Shown piece by piece: positions 54,917-63,887 of a stretch of DNA of 64,000 bases. Made by a program: the position numbers and the translations under genes. The notes under the pieces were generated by a model. The model was not told the DNA's origin. It was given only the letters and a program-made list of their open reading frames with translations, and did no database searches. Location of the stretch: contig JAFSBX010000050.1 of the NCBI GenBank assembly GCA_017437065.1, positions 25,601-89,600 on the forward strand, read 5' to 3'. The DNA is from Lachnospiraceae bacterium (GTDB lineage: Bacteria > Bacillota > Clostridia > Lachnospirales > Lachnospiraceae). Position 1 is the first letter of the stretch. Each line of letters starts with the position of its first letter.

Positions 54917-57900
54917 ATGATGACACCTGAAAATGTAAAGACAATTGCGGAACTTGTAAAAACAGCAGGAAAAGTACATGGTGATAAAGTATTTGTGAGA
55001 TATGAAAAAGATGAGTTTATTAAAGATGTTACTTTTAATGATTTTTTAAAATTGTGTGAATCTGTGGCAGAATGGACAGAGGAGCAGGATAAGAAAAATG
55101 ACAGTAAAGCGAGAATTGGTATTTTCGGTGGAAGCAGTAAGTCCTTTTTGGCAGCATTGTTTGGTGTTATGTCAAATGGAAATGTTGCCATTCCTTTGGA
55201 TGTACAGTTAGATCTTGTCACACTCAGCGACTGTATCAATCGTGCTGATATAGATTATCTGTTTTATGACTGGGAATTTTATGAGATGGCAGAGGATGTA
55301 ATGGAAAGCTGTCCGAATTTAAAAGGGATTGTATGTTTACAGAACAGGAAGCATGTAGATTGTATTTATAAAATCTGGAAAGAATACACTGATTATGAAT
55401 TAAAGAGTGATATCAATCCAAAAGAATGTGCCATGGTATTATTTACATCAGGTACAACGGGTAAGGGAAAAGGTGTTATGCTTTCTCACGAAAACCTGAT
55501 TAGTAATGTATTCAGTACAGAGTTTGATGCACATGGTCCGGATGAGGTCTGCTTAAATGTATTACCGGTGCATCATATTTTCTGTCTGCATGGTGATTTT
55601 TTGTTAACATTAAAGGATGGAAATGTTGTATGTCTTAATCAGGACATGATGAAACTGGCAAATCATTTGCAGATGTTCCAGCCGACAACCATTGCCACTG
55701 TGCCAATGATGGCTAAGGGATTAATTAATAAGATTGGCATGTTACAGAAACAGTATAAGGATTTGAGCATTGAGAAAATAAAAGAGCTGGTATTTGGAAA
55801 ACGAATCTTTAAAATTGCCTGTGGTGGAGGATATCTGGCACCGGAGCTGGCACAGCGTTACAGAGATATCGGAATTGTGATTGGTCAGGGGTATGGAATG
55901 ACAGAATGTTCACCCAAAATTTCTGCTGCAGATTTTTCACGCCCGGATAAGGCAGTGTCAGTAGGAAAAATAGTAAATGGTTGTGAGGTTCGAATTTCAG
56001 ACGGTGAAATTCAGGTAAAAAGCCCGTCTGTTATGATGGGATATTATAATGACCCGGAAGAGACAAAGAAGTCATTTACAGAGGACGGATGGCTTAAAAC
56101 AGGAGATTTGGGATATTTTGATGAGGAAGGATTCCTATTTTTTACAGGTCGTTGTAAGAACTTAATTGTTTTAAGTAACGGTGAGAATGTAGCACCTGAG
56201 CAGTTGGAAAATCTTTTTGAAGATGAAAATTTAATAGAAGACATTCTTGTATTTGGAGAAGATGATAAGATTTGTGCAGAGGTGTATCCGAATTTCCAGG
56301 TGGCAGAAGCTATGGGGATTGAGGATTTAGAGAAGGCAATTGTAGAAATTGTACAGAAGCAGAATGAGAATCTGCCAAGCTACAAGAGAATTTTAAAGAC
56401 TCATGTAAGATATATACCGTTTGAAAAAACAGCTTCAAAAAAGATTAAAAGAGAGACATATTTTGAGCAAAAAGCAAAACAGAAGGATGTAGAAGAAAGC
56501 TTGAAAAAGCCGGAAAATGAAACACAGCAGATTATTTTTGACAGTGTGGCAGAGAGTCTTGGACATCAGCATTTTGGCATAGATTCAGATTTGTATGAGG
56601 CAGGTATTGATTCACTTGGATGCGTCATGTTATTGTCGAATTTATATGAGAAATTAAAACTGTCTATTTCATTGCAGGAGTTAAGCGAAAATGCAACGGT
56701 TGAAAAGCTGGAGCAGTTTGCACAGACAAAGAAAGAAGCCATGATAGATTATTCTGTCAGAGAAACTTATCCGTTAATAGGTATTCAGAAGTATTTTGGA
56801 TATATATTACGTGGGAATACAACGTCCAATCTGCCGTTCTTATTCAAATTGGATAAGAGTGTTGATTTAGATAGATTAAAGAAGGCTGTGGAGCAGGTAT
56901 TTGAAGTACATCCGGAATTAAAAAATATTATACAGCCAAACAGTACAGGTATGCTGGAAAATTTCCGTAATGATGAAAGAGAAATTGATATTCCGATCAT
57001 CAAATTAACGGATGAAGAATGGGCAGAAAAGAGAGGTACTCTTATTCAGCCGTTTATGTATACTCCAAATGAGCCGATTTTCCATTCAGCCATTTATGTG
57101 ACAGACAGTGAAAATTATTTCTTCTTTGATTTGGCACATATTTCCGGTGACGGAATGTCAATGAACATTATTTTTGAAGATATTAATGCACTTTATAAAG
57201 GAGAAGAGGTTAAGAAACAGTCTTATACTTTATATGAGTATGTTTTAGACGAGCAGGAAAGAAGAGCCAAAGGAAAGAGAGAAGAGGATATCAGTTACTT
57301 CTCAAAACAGACAGAAAACTTAAAGATTCGAAAGAGTATTTTAAACAAAAAGGATTGTCATGATTTGAATAAAGGCATTACGGGAGTAATTCGTGATGAA
57401 CTGGCCGGAATCAGTAAGAAAATAGTACAGGCGTTCTGTCAGAAAAATAACGTATCGGAAAACGTACTTTTCTTAAGTGCATTCACATACTGTATCAGTG
57501 TGTTTGCAAATGATGATGATGTAATTTGTACAAGCACTCACAGCGGTAGAACGGACAGCCGTTGGTATCGTCTGATTGGACCATTGTATATGACATATTA
57601 CTACCGTTTCACCAGAAAACCTCATGAAACAGTACCTGAATTGCTTCACAAGTCAGCAAACCAGATACTTCGCACTATGGATCATCCGCTTACGAATGTA
57701 CGTGCAGATGAGATGTTTTTCCAGTATCAGGGTGATATTCTGAATATTAATGAAATGGGTGGTGCTCCGGCAGAGCTTCAGGATGTAGTGCTTGATGCTA
57801 CGCCATTCCATATGCAGGTGATGTCTTCAAAGAAGGGATATCATTATGAATTACGTTACTGGGAGAATCGTTTTGACAGGGCACAGCTTGAAGTGTTCCT

Positions 57901-58519
57901 GCGTTGTTATAGAGCGATTATAGAGGCAATGATGAGTGAAAGCTCTGTACGTCGTTTGAAGAAGTATATTCCGGACAGTGAAAAGCCAAAGCATTTCTAT
58001 ATTGAAGCAGGAAAAATTAATGAGGCTGCCGGATTTGAGCTGCTTCCTGATATAGCTCCTGAAACAAAGGTAAAGGCGTATGTTCTGGATGAGAAATATT
58101 TAAAGAAACCTTTCGGTGGCTGGGGTGATTTGTACATTATGGATTATCCGACCAAAGATTATGTGGAACAGGTGGAAAATCCGACAGGTTCAGCAGATGG
58201 AATATTCTATCAGACAGGCTATACGGCGAGAATTACTCCGGCCGGTGAGGTAGAATTTTTAAGAGATACAGGAAGAATGGTTATGCTCGAAACACTCATG
58301 GGCAGAGAGTATATTGATTTGCAGCATATTGAAAAAGTACTTTGCGAATGTGAAGGTGTTACATCCGCAGAAGCCTATACATATTACGGAGGTGATAACG
58401 TAATATTAGTAGGTGCAGATGTTACAGGAGTAACGGAAGAAGATGTAGAAAGAATCAAAGCTTATGCGGCAGAACATATGAAGCAGGTATGGGTTCCTAC
58501 AAAGATATGTTGTTTATAG
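54917..58519 (+). CDS. NRPS-like protein: adenylation, carrier, condensation and partial adenylation tail
   Basis: A 1200-residue multidomain enzyme. Residues 1-515 are a complete acyl-CoA-synthetase/adenylation domain (LFTSGTTGKGKGVMLSH, GQGYGMTEC, LKTGDLGYFDEEGFLFFTGR, catalytic Lys in ASKKIKRE). Residues about 535-610 are a carrier domain with phosphopantetheine Ser566 in EAGIDSLGC. About 620-1015 is a condensation domain whose HHxxxDG motif reads A740-H741-x3-D745-G746, keeping the second, catalytic His. About 1035-1200 resembles only the end of an adenylation domain (GWGDLYIMDYP, FYQTGYTARITPAGEVEFLRDTGR, YIDLQHIEKVL). It has no thioesterase or reductase. It likely activates an acyl group and transfers it to an amine or alcohol; the product is unknown. 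No other biosynthetic gene is adjacent. Confidence 0.87.
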   Translation: MMTPENVKTIAELVKTAGKVHGDKVFVRYEKDEFIKDVTFNDFLKLCESVAEWTEEQDKKNDSKARIGIFGGSSKSFLAALFGVMSNGNVAIPLDVQLDLVTLSDCINRADIDYLFYDWEFYEMAEDVMESCPNLKGIVCLQNRKHVDCIYKIWKEYTDYELKSDINPKECAMVLFTSGTTGKGKGVMLSHENLISNVFSTEFDAHGPDEVCLNVLPVHHIFCLHGDFLLTLKDGNVVCLNQDMMKLANHLQMFQPTTIATVPMMAKGLINKIGMLQKQYKDLSIEKIKELVFGKRIFKIACGGGYLAPELAQRYRDIGIVIGQGYGMTECSPKISAADFSRPDKAVSVGKIVNGCEVRISDGEIQVKSPSVMMGYYNDPEETKKSFTEDGWLKTGDLGYFDEEGFLFFTGRCKNLIVLSNGENVAPEQLENLFEDENLIEDILVFGEDDKICAEVYPNFQVAEAMGIEDLEKAIVEIVQKQNENLPSYKRILKTHVRYIPFEKTASKKIKRETYFEQKAKQKDVEESLKKPENETQQIIFDSVAESLGHQHFGIDSDLYEAGIDSLGCVMLLSNLYEKLKLSISLQELSENATVEKLEQFAQTKKEAMIDYSVRETYPLIGIQKYFGYILRGNTTSNLPFLFKLDKSVDLDRLKKAVEQVFEVHPELKNIIQPNSTGMLENFRNDEREIDIPIIKLTDEEWAEKRGTLIQPFMYTPNEPIFHSAIYVTDSENYFFFDLAHISGDGMSMNIIFEDINALYKGEEVKKQSYTLYEYVLDEQERRAKGKREEDISYFSKQTENLKIRKSILNKKDCHDLNKGITGVIRDELAGISKKIVQAFCQKNNVSENVLFLSAFTYCISVFANDDDVICTSTHSGRTDSRWYRLIGPLYMTYYYRFTRKPHETVPELLHKSANQILRTMDHPLTNVRADEMFFQYQGDILNINEMGGAPAELQDVVLDATPFHMQVMSSKKGYHYELRYWENRFDRAQLEVFLRCYRAIIEAMMSESSVRRLKKYIPDSEKPKHFYIEAGKINEAAGFELLPDIAPETKVKAYVLDEKYLKKPFGGWGDLYIMDYPTKDYVEQVENPTGSADGIFYQTGYTARITPAGEVEFLRDTGRMVMLETLMGREYIDLQHIEKVLCECEGVTSAEAYTYYGGDNVILVGADVTGVTEEDVERIKAYAAEHMKQVWVPTKICCL

Positions 58520-58555
58520 ATATTGAATTGCTATAAAGTTATTTAATTTCATAAA

Positions 58556-58587
58556 GAAAGGGTTTCCGGTGTGATGGAAACCCTTTC
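58556..58587. terminator. Bidirectional terminator between the NRPS-like gene and glgB
   Basis: GAAAGGGTTTCC (58556-58567) and GGAAACCCTTTC (58576-58587) are perfect inverted repeats around an eight-base loop. A T-rich run follows on the minus strand and a weaker one on the plus strand, so it can serve both convergent genes. Confidence 0.82.
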
Positions 58588-58598
58588 GGTGTTTTAGT

Positions 58599-60386
58599 TT
58601 ATTTTACTAAGTAATATTCTGCACAATAAGGTGCTAATGACAGCGTAAATTCGTTATTTTCTGATTTTAATTCTATCGTTTTTCGTTTTTCTTTTCCGCC
58701 ATAGACAGACTGATTACTGGATAATATTCTTTGCAGTTTTTTTGCATTGGTAACTTTAAATGTATAATCTTTTTGTTCCACATTTGAAAAATTGAATATG
58801 GCAACAATACGTTCATTTGTGCTGACACGTTCAAAAGCGTAGATGCATCGAGCCTCCTGATGACAATCAATCCATTGAAAGCCGTCGGTTGCATAATCTT
58901 TTTCTGATAATGCAGGATGTTTCATATAAAGGTGGTTTAAATCGGTCATAAATTGATGGAATGAGCGGTGTAACGGATAGTCCAACAGAAGCCAGTCCTG
59001 TTCGCGTTTTTCATCCCATTCACGGAATTGTCCAATTTCATTTCCCATAAAGTTTAATTTTTTTCCGGGATGTGCATACATGTACATGTAAAAGGCTCTT
59101 GCCTGAGGAAATTTATCTTCATAGTCGCCGTGCATTTTTTGTATGATAGTTGCCTTTCCATGAACCACTTCATCATGGGAGAGTGGTAAAAGGAATTTGT
59201 CATCATAATAATACATCATGGAAAAAGTGAGTTTATGATAATTTTCACTTCTATATTCGGGTGCGGTACGGAAGTAGTTTAAAGTATCATTCATCCAGCC
59301 CATATTCCATTTATAGTCGAAGCCAAGTCCACCATCCCATACTTTTTTGGTAACACCGGGATAGGAAGTAGAATCTTCTGCAGCAAGCAAAACGGACGGA
59401 TGACGTTCTTTTAATCCGCTGTTCATGTATTTTAAAAATTCCACGGCGTTCATATTCACACCTCTTTCGGGGGTTCCCTGCCAATAAATCGCCCGGCTGA
59501 TTGCATCCATGCGCAGACCATCTATATGAAATTCAGTGAGCCAATAATTTGCAACAGACTGTAGAAAGCTTCGAACCTCTCCACGGGAGTGCATAAAATT
59601 ACAGCTGCCCCATTCACTTACACCGACAGCATCGTGCGGATATTCGTATAAAGCCGTGCCATCAAAATTTGCCAATCCGTAGTCATCTACTGCAAAATGT
59701 ACAGGGATAAAGTCCATGATGACACCGATATTATTCCGGTGACAGGTATCCACAAATTTTTTAAACTGACTTGCTGTTCCATAGCGGGAAGTCGGGCTGA
59801 AAAAGCCTGTACTCTGATATCCCCAGGATTCATCGCAAGGGTATTCATTTAAGGGCATGATTTCCAAATAATTGTATCCGCTTTCCTTCAAGTATGGAAT
59901 CAGAATATCAGCCATTTCTTCATAGTTGTACCAGTCATCCGCAAGTTCGGAAGGTTTGCGGAAAGAACCAAAATGAACTTCGTATATATTCAATGGTTGC
60001 TGTATGCAGTCACTTCTTTGGGACATCCATTTGCTGTCTTTAAACTGATAATCGTTCATATCACGAATGATAGAGGCACTGTTTGGTCTCAGTTCCATTC
60101 CGAAACCATAAGGATCACAATGGTCAAAAGCCTGACCGGCATTGTCATAGATGCGATATTTATACATCATACCCGGATTGGCATGGTCTACCCAACATTC
60201 CCAAAAGTGTCCGTCATGAATCTGGTTCATATGATATTCCTGCCACTGACTAAATTCGCCAATGAGAGATACTTTTGAAGCACCCGGAGCAAAGACACGA
60301 AATATAACACCATTTTGCTCCCAATGTGCACCTAAATACTGGTAGGCATCAAATATTTTTCCTGTGTAAAATCCATAGAAATCCAT
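58599..60386 (-). CDS. glgB: 1,4-alpha-glucan branching enzyme
   Basis: It introduces alpha-1,6 branches in glycogen. The 595-residue protein has a CBM48-type head (about 20-105, VIFRVFAPGASKVSLIGEFSQW) and a GH13 barrel. Catalytic residues are the nucleophile Asp in DGLRMDAIS and acid/base Glu in LLAAEDSTSYPG; PLSHDEVVHG carries the transition-state Asp. A C-terminal beta domain follows (about 490-595). It lacks the extra N-terminal domain of longer bacterial GlgB and is on the short side. Monocistronic; no other glycogen gene is in the window. Confidence 0.94.
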   Translation of the reverse strand: MDFYGFYTGKIFDAYQYLGAHWEQNGVIFRVFAPGASKVSLIGEFSQWQEYHMNQIHDGHFWECWVDHANPGMMYKYRIYDNAGQAFDHCDPYGFGMELRPNSASIIRDMNDYQFKDSKWMSQRSDCIQQPLNIYEVHFGSFRKPSELADDWYNYEEMADILIPYLKESGYNYLEIMPLNEYPCDESWGYQSTGFFSPTSRYGTASQFKKFVDTCHRNNIGVIMDFIPVHFAVDDYGLANFDGTALYEYPHDAVGVSEWGSCNFMHSRGEVRSFLQSVANYWLTEFHIDGLRMDAISRAIYWQGTPERGVNMNAVEFLKYMNSGLKERHPSVLLAAEDSTSYPGVTKKVWDGGLGFDYKWNMGWMNDTLNYFRTAPEYRSENYHKLTFSMMYYYDDKFLLPLSHDEVVHGKATIIQKMHGDYEDKFPQARAFYMYMYAHPGKKLNFMGNEIGQFREWDEKREQDWLLLDYPLHRSFHQFMTDLNHLYMKHPALSEKDYATDGFQWIDCHQEARCIYAFERVSTNERIVAIFNFSNVEQKDYTFKVTNAKKLQRILSSNQSVYGGKEKRKTIELKSENNEFTLSLAPYCAEYYLVK

Positions 60387-60748
60387 ATTTTTTCTCCTTG
60401 TAAGATAATCCTTGTCTTTATATTTTCTATTTTAAATATGGATGATAAATAGTGTCAACAGCCAATTAACGTTATTTTTTATGTAATGTTTGGGATCATC
60501 AAATGTTGAATGAAAATACCATAAACGGAAACTTACAGGAAATTACATATGCAAGCAAAAATGTTAGGCAAAGAATACAGAACCCTAATGTTGTCGCTTA
60601 GCGGATAAAATTATGATATTATTTATATAAAAGAGCATGAATTAAAGTGAACCTTTTCAGCAGAATAATGAGGATACCAGATTGTCTACAATAATGTTTC
60701 ATCTGGAGGACTTATTTAGAACGAATTAATACGCGGGAGGAATAAGGA
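60387..60748. other. 362-base gap between divergent glgB and the metallo-beta-lactamase gene
   Basis: I see no gene. It must hold both promoters; an AT-rich block at 60611-60631 (TATGAT, TATATAA) is a plausible plus-strand -10 region. CCAGAT (60677-60682) and ATCTGG (60701-60706) can form a hairpin, and a GGAGGA just after it (60705-60710) has no start codon at working distance. The true ribosome site, GGGAGGAATAAGG, directly precedes the ATG at 60749. Confidence 0.5.
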
Positions 60749-62107
60749 ATGGTAAACATTAAAATCCATCGTGGTACCAGGCAGATAGGTGGTACAATTA
60801 CAGAAATATATACAGAGAATACCCATATCTTTATAGATTTTGGCTCGGAACTTACAGTTAATCCAGAGGATTCAACGGATGCTAAGATGATTGATATGAT
60901 AAAAAATGCGAAGTGTGATGCTGTGTTGTTCAGTCATTACCATGGAGACCATGTTGGACTTTTAGAGCATATCCCGGTAAAGGATATCCGAGGTAAAGAG
61001 ATTACTTTGGGAATAGGAAAAGTAGCTAGACAAGTGCTTGTTAATATTCAAGGGACATTAGCAAATGATATTTCCAGACCAGAGGAACAACAGGCTCATA
61101 AGGAAATGCTAAGTTTGTTACAAAATAATAGTAGATGGTTGGATTTTATGGATGATCTTACGGTGGGGAATGAGCAGTACAGTACTTTTGATATTGGAGA
61201 TTTTCATATTACTACGATTCGAGTTGACCATTCCGCATATGATTCCTATATGTTTGTAATTGAAGCAGAAGGTAAGTGTATTGTACATACTGGTGATTTC
61301 CGTGTTCATGGAAGATTAGGAGAAGGTTTCTTTGATAGATTAAAGGAATTTATGGTAGACAAAAAAGTGGATATCTTGCTCATTGAAGGTACGATGCTTG
61401 GACGTTTGGATGAAGAGCCGATGAGTGAGAAAAAGCTTTTGGCAAAGGCAACAGAGTTATTGATGAAACCTGAAAATAAATATGCATATTTGATTTGTTC
61501 ATCTACCAATATGGAAAGTCTGGCATCATTCCATAAGGCAGTATTGATTTCAAACAGTATGAAAGAAAAATTAGGAAACAGAGATTGTAAACGGGCTATG
61601 TATGTGAATCATTATGTAAAAGAGCAGATGGATTTATTTGCATCAGTAGAGCCTGATATTACATGGGGATTTAATAAAGCAAATCCATTTGAGCAACAAG
61701 GAAAATTTAATGAAAAATTAGGTATGTCTCAGATGGAATACATGGAAGAGAATGGTTTCCTAATTCTGATAGGGAAAAGTGATGCTTATAAAAAATATAT
61801 AGAACCATTTAAAGAGAAAAATCCGTTGCTTATTTATTCCATGTGGAATGGATATGTAGATGATGAAACAGCAGATACCTATGATGAAAAGTGGGGAGCG
61901 TTGTATAAAAGTTTTAAACGAAAAAAGAAACTGCATACCAGCGGTCATGCAGTCAAAAAAGACCTTGAAGAGATGATTGCGATTGTAAATCCGAGACAGG
62001 CTATTGTGCCGATTCATACAGAGTTTAAAGAGTCGTATGAAGTGTTAAAAGGCGTTGGGAAAAAAGTGAAATGCCTCAGTGATGGAGAGGTTTTTGAAGT
62101 ACAGTAA
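60749..62107 (+). CDS. Metallo-beta-lactamase-fold protein of the beta-CASP (RNase J-like) type
   Basis: A 452-residue predicted zinc-dependent nuclease. The metal motif is SHYHGDHVG (His63, His65, Asp67, His68), followed by RVDHSAYDS, the second Asp in HTGDFRVHG (D183), and the beta-CASP end motif LHTSGHA (near 395). This is the CPSF/RNase J architecture rather than a beta-lactamase. The window has no housekeeping context for an RNase J; the gene stands 5' of a PD-(D/E)XK protein, 56 bases apart, suggesting a functional pair on nucleic acids. Substrate, RNA or DNA, is unknown. Confidence 0.9.
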   Translation: MVNIKIHRGTRQIGGTITEIYTENTHIFIDFGSELTVNPEDSTDAKMIDMIKNAKCDAVLFSHYHGDHVGLLEHIPVKDIRGKEITLGIGKVARQVLVNIQGTLANDISRPEEQQAHKEMLSLLQNNSRWLDFMDDLTVGNEQYSTFDIGDFHITTIRVDHSAYDSYMFVIEAEGKCIVHTGDFRVHGRLGEGFFDRLKEFMVDKKVDILLIEGTMLGRLDEEPMSEKKLLAKATELLMKPENKYAYLICSSTNMESLASFHKAVLISNSMKEKLGNRDCKRAMYVNHYVKEQMDLFASVEPDITWGFNKANPFEQQGKFNEKLGMSQMEYMEENGFLILIGKSDAYKKYIEPFKEKNPLLIYSMWNGYVDDETADTYDEKWGALYKSFKRKKKLHTSGHAVKKDLEEMIAIVNPRQAIVPIHTEFKESYEVLKGVGKKVKCLSDGEVFEVQ

Positions 62108-62163
62108 AGTACATGATATGACAGTAAAATGAATAGTACAGATTTAGCATGGAGAAAGTCTAA

Positions 62164-63219
62164 ATGGGGAGAGTATCAAAGGAACAAGTTATTAATAAAT
62201 TATTAGAATATAACGAGCAGGGCGTTGTTATATTAGGACCTAAAGGTCGAAATGAAAAGAAACTTCGGGTATATGCATACGGCGGAGAATTGGGGGAGAT
62301 TGCTCTTTCTGAAAATGGAAAATATGAAGTAAATACAGATAGAAACTATGCATTAAATCATATTGTCGATGATGAGGATTCAAAAACACAATTATTGAGA
62401 TTTATGGATGAAGCAGAGCAAGAGGGAGCAGATGTTCGAGATAGAAGTGAAATTTTGTGTGATGATAAGTATATCGAATGTATGCTTAAGGCTACAAAGC
62501 ATAAGGGATATAAGAACTCAGTATACCAAGGCCAGAAGTTGAAAAAGGAAAGGTTAATTGAGACAACTCTAATTTTACAACAGGGAAAAATAAAATATGA
62601 AGAAGGCAGTTTGTTAGTGTACGATATGGAATATGCCATTCCTTTACCGAATAAGAAGATTATCAATAAAAAAGGGAAAGAAGTTGCAAAGATTTCAAAA
62701 CCTGATTTTATGGTGTTTGATGGAAAAAATATTGGAATGGTAGAACTAAAATATGATGCAGATAATATGACGGGGGATAATAGTCTGGAAAATCATTATG
62801 ATGATTTTATGCATTATATTCATATGGAAAATGATGCGTATAGATGGGGTATAATAAAAGAAACCATACATCGACTAACCTGTCTGCAAGAAGAAGGATT
62901 AATTGATAAAAGTTGGGAGAAGGCAATTACTGAACTTAAACAGTGGTATGATGCAAATAAGTCAGGAGAGTTTGTGACTGATAGATTATGGGTTGGTTTT
63001 TATTTTGTGGAAGGTCCTCATAAAGAGAGAAAAAGAAAACCATGTCGTCAATATGTAGAAGAAGAGATAAAAAAACAATTAAGTTCAATTATGAAAAATA
63101 AAAAATATGATACAGTTGTACGATATGGATATTGGAACAATGATGAAAATGTGAAACTGGTACTTGATAAAGAAATAGTGTTAGATGAGGATAATAATAT
63201 TTCATTTGAAGAATTATAA
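62164..63219 (+). CDS. Predicted PD-(D/E)XK-type nuclease, 351 aa
   Basis: I know no named family. The core motif is visible: P180-D181 in SKPDFMVFDG, then E194 and K196 in GMVELKYD, a textbook PD-(D/E)XK spacing, preceded by a strand (LVYDMEYAIP) that may give the first acidic residue. Residues 1-100 form an N-terminal domain (LNHIVDDEDSKTQLLRFMDEAEQEGADVR); the C-terminal 130 residues are charged and helical. Alternatives are a distant restriction-endonuclease-like protein without activity. It follows the beta-CASP gene with a GGAGAAAG site and precedes the HTH gene by 20 bases. Confidence 0.75.
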   Translation: MGRVSKEQVINKLLEYNEQGVVILGPKGRNEKKLRVYAYGGELGEIALSENGKYEVNTDRNYALNHIVDDEDSKTQLLRFMDEAEQEGADVRDRSEILCDDKYIECMLKATKHKGYKNSVYQGQKLKKERLIETTLILQQGKIKYEEGSLLVYDMEYAIPLPNKKIINKKGKEVAKISKPDFMVFDGKNIGMVELKYDADNMTGDNSLENHYDDFMHYIHMENDAYRWGIIKETIHRLTCLQEEGLIDKSWEKAITELKQWYDANKSGEFVTDRLWVGFYFVEGPHKERKRKPCRQYVEEEIKKQLSSIMKNKKYDTVVRYGYWNNDENVKLVLDKEIVLDEDNNISFEEL

Positions 63220-63239
63220 AGAGAGGGGAAGAAAAGGAT

Positions 63240-63731
63240 ATGAATTCCTATACCAAAACCCAACGTCAGCTCCTCCTTTATGAAATCCTCTACACCAGCC
63301 ATGAAGCCACGATTGATGATTTGATGCGTAGACTGAACGCCAGTAAGAAAACGATCCAGCGTGATATAGAAGACCTCACAGATGCAGGTTTAATCAAACT
63401 TATATATTCCAGAAAAGATAAATCCTACAAGCATGAGGATGCTGCGGGTGTTATTTCTGAAGCCGAAGGAACAGCCAGATATTCACATCTGAAAAAGTTG
63501 CGGAGGCTCGCCATCTTCATGGAAGAGCTATCGGATGCAACGGACTATCCTTTTGGAGAGGAATACAATTGCAAGGAGCGGTATTTTGAATTATTTCCTG
63601 ATGTGTCAGAGCGAACAAGGATGCGTGATTATGAAATCCTAAATGGGATTGGATATACGATTCGATGGGATGAGTATGAAAAGCGGCACATTGTACAAGG
63701 GTATTTACATCAGATAAGAGAAAATTTTTAA
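63240..63731 (+). CDS. Helix-turn-helix regulator (DeoR/HTH_11 type), 163 aa
   Basis: Residues about 5-60 form an HTH_11/DeoR-like winged helix (YTKTQRQLLLYEILYTSHEATIDDLMRRLNASKKTIQRDIEDL). The C-terminal half has a second HTH-like segment (VSERTRMRDYEILNGIGYTIRWD). There is no WYL or sugar-binding domain, so it is shorter than WYL regulators (usually above 300). It may control the cassette it ends. GGGGAAGAAAAGG precedes ATG. A few more GC-rich codons at its start (TCCTATACC, CAGCTCCTCC) differ from the genes before it, perhaps a mark of different origin. Confidence 0.82.
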   Translation: MNSYTKTQRQLLLYEILYTSHEATIDDLMRRLNASKKTIQRDIEDLTDAGLIKLIYSRKDKSYKHEDAAGVISEAEGTARYSHLKKLRRLAIFMEELSDATDYPFGEEYNCKERYFELFPDVSERTRMRDYEILNGIGYTIRWDEYEKRHIVQGYLHQIRENF

Positions 63732-63745
63732 AAACTAAGATAAAG

Positions 63746-63784
63746 ACGATTTGAGATTTAAACAGATTTCAAGTCGTTTTTTTT
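63746..63784 (+). terminator. Terminator after the HTH gene
   Basis: ACGATTTGA (63746-63754) pairs with TCAAGTCGT (63769-63777), one pair G-U, followed by eight or more T. Confidence 0.9.
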
Positions 63785-63828
63785 CTGTTTTTGCACTATG
63801 CCACACTGTTGTCGTTCAGAGGATATAC

Positions 63829-63843
63829 CACTATGTTATAGTG
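63829..63843. repeat. Short palindrome CACTAT-GTT-ATAGTG
   Basis: A perfect 6-base inverted repeat with three-base centre, 45 bases after the terminator. It may be an operator for a gene beyond the window. Confidence 0.4.
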
Positions 63844-63857
63844 AGTTTAGAAAAGAT

Positions 63858-63887
63858 GAACTTTGCTACGAAAATAAAGTTCGTAGC
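63858..63887 (+). promoter_or_regulatory. Overlapping alternative hairpins near the window end
   Basis: GAACTTT (63858-63864) can pair with AAAGTTC (63876-63882), and GCTACGAA (63865-63872) with TTCGTAGC (63880-63887). The two stems share bases and exclude each other. A TTGACA at 63901-63906 follows with TATGAA 19 bases on, so this may be upstream control for a gene beyond the window. Confidence 0.4.

Noticed and set aside
60749-62107. A true beta-lactamase or glyoxalase II
   Set aside because: The protein carries the beta-CASP signature (HTGDFR and LHTSGHA) of RNA/DNA-processing enzymes.
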